DNA of 5,218 bases from an uncultured Clostridium sp. (GTDB lineage: Bacteria; Bacillota; Clostridia; TANB77; CAG-508). Within the stretch, counting starts at the first letter, position 1; each line of letters begins with the position of its first letter. The notes beneath the pieces were generated by a model that saw only the letters and a list, made by a program, of their open reading frames with translations, was not told the origin of the DNA and did no database searches. Below, one piece after another: positions 1-5,218 of this stretch. Where the stretch lies: assembly GCA_905203195.1 (NCBI GenBank), contig CAJKVD010000077.1, positions 1 through 5,218 of the forward strand. Direction: 5' to 3'. The translations under genes were made by a program, and so were the position numbers.

Positions 1-1344
1 TCCTGCTCCTAATGTTAATATTATATCATTTTCTTTAACATTTTCTTTTAAATAGGAAACACAGTTTTCAAAACTTGGTATGTATATTGCATGTTTTCCT
101 AAATGATTAATTTCGTCTGCTAAGTCTTGGGAACTGATATTGTATGTATTAGTTTCTCTTGCGGCATAGATGTCTAATAATATTATATGGTCAAAATTTG
201 TAAGAGCTTTTGCAAAATCATTAAATAAGTTTTTTGTTCTGCTATAAGTATGTGGTTGGAAAACAACCCATGATTCGTTATATTTTTTGTTACTTAGTGA
301 ATTTGCAGTTGCACATATTTCTGTAGGATGATGACCATAATCGTCAAATATACGAGCACCATTTATTTTTCCTTTGAATTCGAATCTTCTATGTGCCCCT
401 GTGAATTTTGCAAGTGCTGATTTTATATATTTTTGGTTTATTCCATAATAGTCACATAAAGCAATACATGCTAATGCATTTAAAATATTATGCTTTCCTG
501 GAATGTGTAGAGTAATTTTTTCGTAGAATTTATTTGTTTTATATACATCGAATGTAGGGAATCCATCATCATCAAATGTTATATTGTCAGCAAAAAAGTC
601 TGCTGTTTTATTTGTGATTCCATATGTTATATTTTGAGCTTTTGTATATTTATGAAGCTCTGAACAATTTATATCATCTGCATTTGTTACTAATACTCCA
701 TTATCAGGTAATAATTTTGCATATTTTATAAATGCTTTTTTGATGTTTTCAAAAGTTTTAAAATAATCTAGGTGGTCATTATCTATATTTAATATTACTT
801 CTGCTTTAGGACTAAATTTTAGAAAACTTTCAACATATTCGCAAGCTTCTATTATAAAGTGTTCACTATTTCCAACTCTGTAATTACCGTCTAATTGCTT
901 TAAATAAGCGCCTACTTGTATACTTGGGTCTTGATTTGCTTCCATAAAGCATAATGAAATCATTGATGTTGTAGTTGTTTTTCCATGTGTACCTGATATG
1001 CAAATTGTGTCTGTAAAACAACGTGTAATTTCACCTAAAAAGTCTGCTCTTTCCATTGTTTGAATATTGTTTTTGTGTGCTTCTTGCATTTCTGGATCAG
1101 AATCTTTTATTGCTGCTGAATAGACAACTATGTCAGAAGTTTTAATGTCTTCGATATTGTGCCCAATTGTTACTTTAATTCCTAGTTCGTTTAATTTATT
1201 TGTTGTTTCTGATTGGGTTCTGTCAGAGCCTGTAACGTGGAAGCCCCAATTTTTTAAGATTGCAGCAATACCACTCATACTAACTCCACCGATACCTATC
1301 ATATGTATATTTTTATATTTTTGTAAACTTTTAATTTCTGGCAT
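1..1344 (-). CDS. murC: UDP-N-acetylmuramate--L-alanine ligase (MurC), 3' end cut by window edge
   Basis: This cytoplasmic enzyme joins L-alanine to UDP-N-acetylmuramic acid using ATP, the first amino-acid addition in the peptidoglycan stem peptide. I translated 448 uninterrupted codons on the minus strand. Domain 1 has the UDP-sugar Rossmann loop MIGIGGVSMSGIA (15-27). The ATP P-loop is SGTHGKTTTT (117-126). The central domain has EACEYVESF (166-174) and NIDNDHLDYF (186-195). The C-terminal domain has GAHRRFE (316-322), DDYGHHPTEI (334-343) and FQPHTYSRT (362-370). The visible part ends at the conserved LTLGAG, so only about 10-20 residues should be missing beyond base 1. ATG at 1344 is chosen because a purine-rich RBS (1355-1362) lies 10 nt upstream; an in-frame GTG at 1353 is only 1 nt from that RBS. 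The gene is divergent from spoVG and has its own promoter. All catalytic motifs are present, so it should be functional. Confidence 0.97.
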   Translation of the reverse strand, partial: MPEIKSLQKYKNIHMIGIGGVSMSGIAAILKNWGFHVTGSDRTQSETTNKLNELGIKVTIGHNIEDIKTSDIVVYSAAIKDSDPEMQEAHKNNIQTMERADFLGEITRCFTDTICISGTHGKTTTTSMISLCFMEANQDPSIQVGAYLKQLDGNYRVGNSEHFIIEACEYVESFLKFSPKAEVILNIDNDHLDYFKTFENIKKAFIKYAKLLPDNGVLVTNADDINCSELHKYTKAQNITYGITNKTADFFADNITFDDDGFPTFDVYKTNKFYEKITLHIPGKHNILNALACIALCDYYGINQKYIKSALAKFTGAHRRFEFKGKINGARIFDDYGHHPTEICATANSLSNKKYNESWVVFQPHTYSRTKNLFNDFAKALTNFDHIILLDIYAARETNTYNISSQDLADEINHLGKHAIYIPSFENCVSYLKENVKENDIILTLGAG

Positions 1345-1354
1345 TTTTAACACG

Positions 1355-1362
1355 CTCCCTTT
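1355..1362 (-). promoter_or_regulatory. Ribosome binding site of murC
   Basis: The minus strand reads AAAGGGAG here, 10 nt before the ATG at 1344. It decides the start: the in-frame GTG at 1353-1351 is almost touching it and is too close to be used. Confidence 0.7.
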
Positions 1363-1376
1363 TATATAACAGATAG

Positions 1377-1405
1377 ATTATATACTTTTATAGTATAAAA
1401 TTCAA
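1377..1405 (-). promoter_or_regulatory. Vegetative (sigma-A type) promoter of murC
   Basis: On the minus strand a -35 box TTGAAT (1405-1400) is followed, after exactly 17 nt, by a perfect -10 box TATAAT (1382-1377). Transcription would start near 1370, giving a leader of about 26 nt with room for the RBS but no riboswitch. This is the best match to the housekeeping consensus in the window and suggests constitutive expression of murC. Confidence 0.8.
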
Positions 1406-1488
1406 GTTATTTTTACAAATTTCTACAATAAACTTGCTCTGTTTTTTTGTGTGTTTTATATTGTAATATTAAAATATATTCTTTGAAT

Positions 1489-1518
1489 TTGTTAATTATG
1501 TTATTTTTTGTTTATAAT
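1489..1518 (+). promoter_or_regulatory. Possible vegetative promoter upstream of spoVG
   Basis: TTGTTA (1489-1494) and TATAAT (1513-1518) are separated by 18 nt and point toward spoVG. The start would be near 1525, giving a leader of about 170 nt. The region is very AT-rich, so a chance match is quite possible. The remaining stretch 1406-1600 shows no gene. Confidence 0.3.
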
Positions 1519-1602
1519 TCATTTATTTTTGTGGGATTATAGGAAAATGGTAGTTATTTTATTTGATTTATTTTTAAGAATTTAAAAAAATTGTAAAAAA
1601 AA

Positions 1603-1631
1603 GAAGGAATATTGTTTTTTGTATAGAATAA
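1603..1631 (+). promoter_or_regulatory. Sigma-H type promoter of spoVG
   Basis: GAAGGAATA (1603-1611) and ATAGAATAA (1623-1631) are separated by 11 nt. Both boxes and the spacing fit the Bacillus sigma-H pattern RnAGGAwWW - 11/12 nt - RnnGAATww. The spoVG promoter of Bacillus subtilis is the textbook sigma-H promoter, so finding this signal at the same gene is meaningful. The start would fall near 1638-1640, about 60 nt before the ATG. The inference is that spoVG here is switched on at entry into stationary phase or sporulation. Confidence 0.72.
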
Positions 1632-1636
1632 TATAA

Positions 1637-1665
1637 TTGTACATATATATAATTCATGTGTACAA
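1637..1665 (+). promoter_or_regulatory. Dyad at the 5' end of the spoVG leader
   Basis: TTGTACA (1637-1643) and TGTACAA (1659-1665) are perfect 7-bp inverted arms around a 15-nt loop. The left arm sits at the predicted start of the sigma-H transcript. It could be a 5'-end stem-loop that protects the mRNA, or an operator. The loop is AT-rich and chance is not excluded. Confidence 0.3.
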
Positions 1666-1678
1666 ATTATACTTTAGG

Positions 1679-1689
1679 AAAGGGCGGTG
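1679..1689 (+). promoter_or_regulatory. Ribosome binding site of spoVG
   Basis: AAAGGGCGGTG nearly matches the ideal AAAGGAGGTG, and its GGTG end lies 8 nt before the ATG at 1698. It fixes the start there. The longer in-frame ATG at 1656 would read through this site and has no RBS of its own. Confidence 0.75.
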
Positions 1690-1697
1690 CACGCAAA

Positions 1698-1985
1698 ATG
1701 GAAATAACAGATGTACGTTTAAGAAAAGTAAATTCTGAAAACAGAATGAGAGCAGTTGCTTCTGTTACTTTTGATAACGAATTCGCAGTTCACGATATCA
1801 AAGTTATCGAAAGCCAAAATGGATTATTCATAGCTATGCCAAGCAGAAAAACTCCAAACGGAGAATTTAAAGATATAGCTCATCCAATTAATCCAGAAAC
1901 AAGAGAGAAAATTCAAAAAGCTATTTTAGAAGCTTATGAAAACTCTGATGATGCTACTACAACAACAGAAGGTTCAGCTGAATAA
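1698..1985 (+). CDS. spoVG: Septation / sporulation regulator SpoVG
   Basis: SpoVG is a small cytoplasmic nucleic-acid-binding regulator. In Bacillus it affects asymmetric septation and spore cortex formation, and in other Firmicutes it affects capsule, virulence and envelope genes. The product is 95 residues, against 97 in B. subtilis as I recall it, and nearly every family block is present: [11 protein letters not shown] (1-11), [11 protein letters not shown] (16-26), [10 protein letters not shown] (29-38), [13 protein letters not shown] (41-53) and [11 protein letters not shown] (55-65). The C-terminal tail from about residue 82 is acidic and threonine-rich, the part that varies between species. 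The start is set by the RBS at 1679-1689. The gene stands alone between its own promoter and two terminators. The glmU gene that usually follows spoVG in Bacillus is not downstream; a convergent ATPase gene is there instead. Confidence 0.97.
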   Translation: MEITDVRLRKVNSENRMRAVASVTFDNEFAVHDIKVIESQNGLFIAMPSRKTPNGEFKDIAHPINPETREKIQKAILEAYENSDDATTTTEGSAE

Positions 1986-2001
1986 TTTAAATAGAACCAA
2001 G

Positions 2002-2041
2002 AAAAGTCCGAGTCATTATGATAAGGATTTTTTCTTTTTTT
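2002..2041 (+). terminator. Intrinsic terminator of spoVG
   Basis: AAAAGTCC (2002-2009) pairs with GGATTTTT (2025-2032) through one G-T wobble. A nested TCAT/ATGA stem (2013-2021) sits inside the loop. The right arm runs straight into a T-rich tract up to 2041, interrupted by one C. It lies 16 nt after the spoVG stop codon. Confidence 0.65.
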
Positions 2042-2052
2042 AAATAACAGAT

Positions 2053-2086
2053 AAAAAAACACTACCTGTTTTGATAGTGTTTTTTC
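2053..2086. terminator. Bidirectional terminator between convergent spoVG and the ATPase gene
   Basis: AAAAAACACTA (2054-2064) and TAGTGTTTTTT (2075-2085) are perfect 11-bp arms around a 10-nt loop. The T-run serves plus-strand transcripts and the A-run (2053-2059) gives a U-run to minus-strand transcripts. It begins 33 nt past the ATPase stop codon, so it should end the ATPase mRNA and back up the first spoVG terminator. Confidence 0.85.
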
Positions 2087-2118
2087 TTTCACATATATAT
2101 TAAATTTGTCTTAAAAAA

Positions 2119-4749
2119 TTATATCCATTCTTTATATTTTTTTATATAAATTTTCTTTGCAAATAAGGCTACAAAACAATAAAGAACAGGAACTCCAATT
2201 ATTATACTTAAATATTTAAATGGAATTGCAACTAACCCAATTAAATTACCTATAAATGTATAAGGGATTATAATTGCAATAATACTTAGAAGTATTGATG
2301 AAAAATATACAACTTTATTAGCATTGCTTTGTATAAAAGGTATTTTTGCGGTTCTTATTATATGCATTCCAATCAAATTTGATGCAACACCATAAGAAAA
2401 CCATATAGTTTGGAAAGTCGCAGAATCTCTTATACCGAATATAAACCACATTGATGCAAATACAATCATATCAAAACATGAGCTTAGTGGACCCATGAAT
2501 AACATGAAATGTTTTAAACTTTGTATATTCCACTTTCTAGGTTTTTGTAAATATTCTTCATCTACATTATCAAATGGTAAAGTTAATTGTCCAAAATCGT
2601 ATAGTAAACTTTGTACTAGTAATTGGATAGGTGTTATTGGTAGAAAAGGGAATAGTATACTTGCTATTATTACTGAGGATACTTCTCCAAAGTTAAAACT
2701 TACAGCCATTTTTATATATTTTAATAAGTTGGCAAAAGTACGTCTGCCTTCACGTACACCATCTAATAAGACATGCAAGTCTTTTTCTAGTAATATTATG
2801 TCTGCTGATTCTTTTGCTACATCAACAGCAGTATCTACAGAAATTCCAACATCTGAATTGTTTAGTGATGGACTATCATTAATACCATCTCCCATATATC
2901 CTACTACATTTCCATTTTCTTTTAAAAGTCTTACTATTCTAGCTTTTTGAATAGGTGAGAGTTTAGCAAAAATATTAGTTTTTCTTAATATTCGTAATAC
3001 GGCTATATCTTGTAATTTGTCAAGTTCATTGCCTAAAACTATATTTTTGGATTTTATACCAACTTTGTTACAAATACATTTTGTTACCTCTGCATTGTCT
3101 CCAGTTAGAACTATAACACGTATTCCTGCTTTGTTTAATTTTTCAATAGATGATTTTGCGCTTTCTTTTGGTGGATCTAAAAATCCTATAAATCCCATTA
3201 ATACCATGTTTTTTTCTATACTTACATCAAAGTTTTCTACGTTTTTTATATCGTTTTTTTGGCAAACTGCTATAACACGTAAACCTTCTTCATTCATTTT
3301 TTTACTAATTTTTTTTATATTTTCTTTTATTTCTTTTGTTATAGGAAAGACTTGTCCTTTATAGTCTACTAGTGTACATATATTTAATATTTCTTCTACA
3401 GCACCTTTAGTTATCATTTGAATTTTTTCGTTGTTTTCTTCTAGATTTGCAACTATTACAGAAAGACGTCTTCGTGAAAAATCAAAAGGGATTTCATCTA
3501 TTTTTTTGTATTTGTTTGTTAGTGTTCCCATATCATGTTCAATGCCACGTTTTACTACTGCTTCATCTATATTTCCTCTTAGTCCTGTTTGAAAATATGA
3601 ATTTAAAAATGCATGTTGTAGAATTCTTAAATCTTCATCACCTTTTATGTCTAAGTATCTTTCTAAAACAATTTTGTCTTCTGTTAATGTGCCAGTTTTA
3701 TCAGTACATAGGATATTCATTGCTCCAAAACTTTGAATTGAGTCTAATGATTTTACTATTGTTTTCTTTTTTGACATTCGTATTGCACCTTTTGAAAGGC
3801 TTGAGGAAAGTATTACTGGTAGTAATAATGGGGTTATTCCTATTGCTATTGCTACTGCAAATGTGAATGCTAGAATTAGGTCGTGTTTCCAAAAGTTTAG
3901 TAAAAATACTATTGGAATTAGTATAATCATAAATTTTATTAGTAGTTTGCTTATGCTTTCTATTCCTTTTTGAAATGATGTTTTGGGTTTTGTTGTTATA
4001 TTGTGTGCTATTTTTGAAAAATATGTTGAGTCCGCTGTTTTTATTACGACTCCTTTTGCTACACCACTTATTACATTTGTCCCCATAAAGCAAATTGTGT
4101 CTAAATCTGTGATGCTTTCGATTTCGTCATATTTAATTTCTGAGTTTGTATTTTTTTTGACTGCATCTGATTCTCCTGTTAGTGAGGATTGTCCAACATA
4201 CAGATCTTTTCCTTCTATTATTCTTAAATCTGCTGGTATCATGCTTCCTGCTGAAAGTGATGCAATATCTCCTAATACTATTTGGTTAATTGGTATTTGT
4301 ATTTCTTTTCCTTCTCTTATTACTGTTGTTGATGTGGCTACAAGTTCTTTTAGTTTTTCTGCTGCTTTGTTTGAGCGGTATTCTTCTACAAAATCTAACA
4401 TTGTGCTGACTATTACTAATACTAAAATTACTATAATATTAGCGTAACTTGGTGTTTCTGGTAGTATGATATCTGTATATATTAGTACTAAACTTATTCC
4501 CATTAATATGCTATTAAATGGACTGAATAGACTTCCAAAGAAATAGTTGTACCATTTTTTGGGTTTTGCTTGGCTTATTTCGTTTAGTCCATATTGGTGT
4601 AATAAGTTTTCTGCTTGGCTATTTGTTAGCCCGTTTTCATTGATTTTATATTGGCTTAAAAATTCTTCTTTTTTTAGTGTACATTCTTTTCCATAGAGTT
4701 TTTGAATGTTTAAATCTTCTTTTGATTGTGCCAATTTTACCATCTCCAT
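2119..4749 (-). CDS. mgtA: MgtA/MgtB-type P-type ATPase, probable Mg2+ importer
   Basis: This is a membrane P-type ATPase of the P3B (magnesium) family, which uses ATP to take up Mg2+. It has 876 residues, close to the roughly 900 of enterobacterial MgtA. Visible motifs are the actuator TGES (191-194), phosphorylation site DKTGT (350-354, Asp350), N-domain KGA (448-450), DPPK (525-528), TGDN (549-552) and MGDGIND (619-625). About ten membrane segments fall near 71-90, 101-120, 266-286, 291-315, 680-702, 705-725, 747-771, 779-797, 814-836 and 845-865. MgtA-specific stretches are SFGAMNILCTDKTG, FLNSYFQTGL, LPFDNVDEE, LQKPRKW and IPFIQS. An oddity is that the TM4 motif, TPEMLP in E. coli MgtA, is TPLLLP here (306-311), while TM5 has NFGE (686-689) where MgtA has NFGN. 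The substrate is therefore inferred from family, not from intact ion ligands. The start is uncertain among ATG 4749, ATG 4743 and TTG 4734, because a GGAG at 4747-4744 would suit the TTG best. Confidence 0.9.
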   Translation of the reverse strand: MEMVKLAQSKEDLNIQKLYGKECTLKKEEFLSQYKINENGLTNSQAENLLHQYGLNEISQAKPKKWYNYFFGSLFSPFNSILMGISLVLIYTDIILPETPSYANIIVILVLVIVSTMLDFVEEYRSNKAAEKLKELVATSTTVIREGKEIQIPINQIVLGDIASLSAGSMIPADLRIIEGKDLYVGQSSLTGESDAVKKNTNSEIKYDEIESITDLDTICFMGTNVISGVAKGVVIKTADSTYFSKIAHNITTKPKTSFQKGIESISKLLIKFMIILIPIVFLLNFWKHDLILAFTFAVAIAIGITPLLLPVILSSSLSKGAIRMSKKKTIVKSLDSIQSFGAMNILCTDKTGTLTEDKIVLERYLDIKGDEDLRILQHAFLNSYFQTGLRGNIDEAVVKRGIEHDMGTLTNKYKKIDEIPFDFSRRRLSVIVANLEENNEKIQMITKGAVEEILNICTLVDYKGQVFPITKEIKENIKKISKKMNEEGLRVIAVCQKNDIKNVENFDVSIEKNMVLMGFIGFLDPPKESAKSSIEKLNKAGIRVIVLTGDNAEVTKCICNKVGIKSKNIVLGNELDKLQDIAVLRILRKTNIFAKLSPIQKARIVRLLKENGNVVGYMGDGINDSPSLNNSDVGISVDTAVDVAKESADIILLEKDLHVLLDGVREGRRTFANLLKYIKMAVSFNFGEVSSVIIASILFPFLPITPIQLLVQSLLYDFGQLTLPFDNVDEEYLQKPRKWNIQSLKHFMLFMGPLSSCFDMIVFASMWFIFGIRDSATFQTIWFSYGVASNLIGMHIIRTAKIPFIQSNANKVVYFSSILLSIIAIIIPYTFIGNLIGLVAIPFKYLSIIIGVPVLYCFVALFAKKIYIKKYKEWI

Positions 4750-4772
4750 TCTTTTGTATTTTTTACTTTAGT

Positions 4773-4781
4773 ATTATATCA
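4773..4781 (-). promoter_or_regulatory. Extended -10 promoter of the ATPase gene
   Basis: The minus strand reads TGATATAAT (4781-4773): a perfect TATAAT preceded by the extended -10 TG. There is no good -35 box at 16-18 nt. The start would be near 4766, leaving a leader of only about 17 nt before the ATG at 4749. Confidence 0.6.
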
Positions 4782-4821
4782 CATTTTTAAAAAATTGATG
4801 TATTAATATATAAAATTTTTT

Positions 4822-4863
4822 AAAAAATTACCTGAATAGAATCCTAAAAGATTTAATTCAGGT
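4822..4863 (-). terminator. Hairpin with minus-strand U-run between the inverted repeats and the ATPase promoter
   Basis: ACCTGAATAGAATC (4830-4843) pairs with GATTTAATTCAGGT (4850-4863), with one A-A mismatch and one G-T wobble, around a 6-nt loop. On the minus strand the hairpin is followed 2 nt later by six Ts (4827-4822), as in an intrinsic terminator. On the plus strand no T-run follows directly. No minus-strand gene lies to its right in the window, so its target would be antisense transcripts coming from the right, including those from the promoter at 4985-5013 if that segment were inverted. Confidence 0.5.
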
Positions 4864-4880
4864 TGTTTGTAATTCAAAAT

Positions 4881-4909
4881 TTTTTATTAATCTAAAAACT
4901 TAATAAAAA
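4881..4909 (+). repeat. Left inverted repeat, 29 bp
   Basis: This is the exact reverse complement of 5027-5055. Its core is ATTAATCTAAAAACTTAAT (4886-4904) with T5 and A5 flanks. The match stops sharply at both ends. The core has outer ATTAA/TTAAT half-sites around 9 nt, which may be a recombinase binding site, though this is weak in such AT-rich DNA. Confidence 0.9.
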
Positions 4910-4984
4910 AATGAAATAAAGAAATCCTTAGACTAGCAACAGCTTCAAGTCATTTTATATTTTTATTTTTTTGAAATATTTGTA

Positions 4985-5013
4985 TTGCATTTTTCGTTGG
5001 CATATGATATAAA
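4985..5013 (+). promoter_or_regulatory. Promoter inside the inverted-repeat segment, facing the pilin-like gene
   Basis: TTGCAT (4985-4990), a 17-nt spacer and TATAAA (5008-5013), with TG just upstream of the -10 box (5005-5006, extended -10). Transcription would start near 5020, pass through the right repeat and reach the RBS at 5067. The whole promoter lies between the two repeats, so inversion would turn it away from the pilin-like gene. Confidence 0.72.
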
Positions 5014-5026
5014 ATTTAATATACAA

Positions 5027-5055
5027 TTTTTATTAAGTTTTTAGATTAATAAAAA
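5027..5055 (-). repeat. Right inverted repeat, 29 bp
   Basis: This is the exact reverse complement of 4881-4909, with core ATTAAGTTTTTAGATTAAT at 5032-5050. It lies between the promoter at 4985-5013 and the RBS at 5067, so it forms part of the 5' leader of the pilin-like transcript. Confidence 0.9.
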
Positions 5056-5066
5056 GAAGAAAAAAA

Positions 5067-5074
5067 GAGGGAGG
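5067..5074 (+). promoter_or_regulatory. Ribosome binding site of the pilin-like gene
   Basis: GAGGGAGG ends 8 nt before the ATG at 5083. It is a strong Shine-Dalgarno sequence and confirms the start. Confidence 0.85.
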
Positions 5075-5082
5075 AAAAACAA

Positions 5083-5218
5083 ATGTTAAAACAAACCAAA
5101 AAACAAAAAGGAATTACGCTTATAGCACTTGTCATTACAATAATTGTGTTACTAATATTAGCAGCAGTAACAATTAGTGCATTAAGTGGAGACAACGGAA
5201 TTTTAAAAAGAGCAACAG
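5083..5218 (+). CDS. Type IV pilin-like protein with class III signal peptide, N-terminal fragment
   Basis: Forty-five codons are visible before the window ends. A short basic leader (MLKQTKKQKG, 1-10) is followed by a hydrophobic helix beginning ITLIALVITIIVLLILAAV (11-29). This is the layout of type IV pilins and pseudopilins, in which prepilin peptidase cuts after the glycine (Gly10) and methylates the next residue. After the helix comes SGDNGILKRAT (35-45), a continuation common in clostridial proteins of this class. An oddity is that the usual glutamate at mature position 5 is alanine (Ala15), so the protein may not pack into a classical pilus. The rest of the protein, and so its role (pilin, adhesin or other surface protein), is not visible. 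It has a strong RBS and a promoter inside the inverted-repeat segment just upstream, which suggests ON/OFF expression. Confidence 0.8.
   Translation, partial: MLKQTKKQKGITLIALVITIIVLLILAAVTISALSGDNGILKRAT

Larger units (their letters stand above)
4881..5055. other. Candidate invertible promoter segment (phase-variation switch)
   Basis: A 175-bp segment is bounded by perfect 29-bp inverted repeats and carries a promoter that points out of its right end into a pilin-like gene. It has no ORF. The 117-bp interior (4910-5026) is AT-rich apart from a mixed patch near 4927-4955. The size and layout resemble known invertible promoters of surface genes in Clostridioides and Bacteroides. Inversion is inferred only; the recombinase would have to act from elsewhere. 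The alternative is a small non-autonomous transposable element, but no target-site duplication is visible at the ends. Confidence 0.55.

Noticed and set aside
1351..1353. GTG start for murC three codons upstream of the chosen ATG
   Set aside because: It is only 1 nt from the RBS, too close for initiation.
1130..1369. 79-codon plus-strand ORF over the 5' end of murC
   Set aside because: It lies antisense to the clear MurC N-terminus, has no RBS and no recognisable family. It is a shadow of the AT-rich gene.
1656..1697. N-terminal extension of SpoVG from the in-frame ATG at 1656
   Set aside because: The extra 14 residues match nothing in the SpoVG family, there is no RBS before 1656, and the reading would run over the strong RBS at 1679-1689.
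2495..4447. Several open frames of 115-154 codons, on both strands, inside the ATPase gene
   Set aside because: All overlap the 876-residue ATPase with full P-type motifs; their translations are low-complexity (Phe/Ser/Leu- or Asn/Lys-rich) and match no family.
4814..4829. 16-bp palindrome AATTTTTTAAAAAATT
   Set aside because: It consists only of A and T tracts in very AT-rich DNA; a chance palindrome, though its A-run serves as the U-run of the neighbouring hairpin.
4920..4960. A second promoter in the segment interior, facing left
   Set aside because: The minus strand has TTGAAG and TTGCTA, but neither has an acceptable -10 box at the right distance, and an AGGATTT there has no sigma-H GAAT box.
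4881..5055. MITE or IS remnant bounded by the inverted repeats
   Set aside because: Kept only as the alternative explanation: no target-site duplication is seen next to the ends, there is no transposase fragment, and the interior promoter placed before an RBS fits a switch better. Not excluded without a genome-wide copy count.
4881..5055. The repeats acting as one long RNA stem-loop (attenuator) in the pilin-like mRNA
   Set aside because: The predicted transcript starts near 5020, so it contains only the right repeat and cannot form the stem.

Overview
The window reads as chromosome from an AT-rich, low-GC Gram-positive bacterium of the clostridial type. Three things point there: a SpoVG gene very close to the Bacillus protein, behind what looks like a sigma-H promoter; a MurC with Firmicute-style motifs (EACEYVESF, NIDNDHLDYF); and a pilin-like leader of a kind common in gut Clostridia. 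The species cannot be named from the sequence.

Layout. 1-1344 (minus) is murC, cut by the left window edge close to its C-terminus. 1345-1697 is a divergent control region: a strong vegetative promoter faces murC, and a sigma-H-type promoter (plus one weaker vegetative candidate) faces spoVG. 1698-1985 (plus) is spoVG. It is followed by two hairpin terminators, the second of which works on both strands because the next gene converges on it. 2119-4749 (minus) is a complete P3B-type ATPase of the MgtA/MgtB magnesium-uptake family, with a short leader and an extended -10 promoter. 5083-5218 (plus) is the first 45 codons of a secreted or membrane pilin-like protein, cut by the right edge.

The most notable part is 4750-5082, between the divergent ATPase and pilin-like genes. 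Two perfect 29-bp inverted repeats (4881-4909 and 5027-5055) enclose 117 bp that hold a strong outward-facing promoter, just upstream of the ribosome binding site of the pilin-like gene. This is the architecture of a phase-variable invertible promoter. In the orientation shown it would be ON for the pilin-like gene. If flipped, the promoter would point at the ATPase, but a hairpin with a minus-strand U-run at 4822-4863 lies in the way and could insulate it. Inversion is an inference from the architecture; no recombinase gene lies in the window.

The genes do not form one pathway. murC (peptidoglycan precursor synthesis) and spoVG (sporulation and cell-envelope regulator) are often neighbours in Clostridia but here diverge. 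The ATPase and the pilin-like gene look like separate transcription units.
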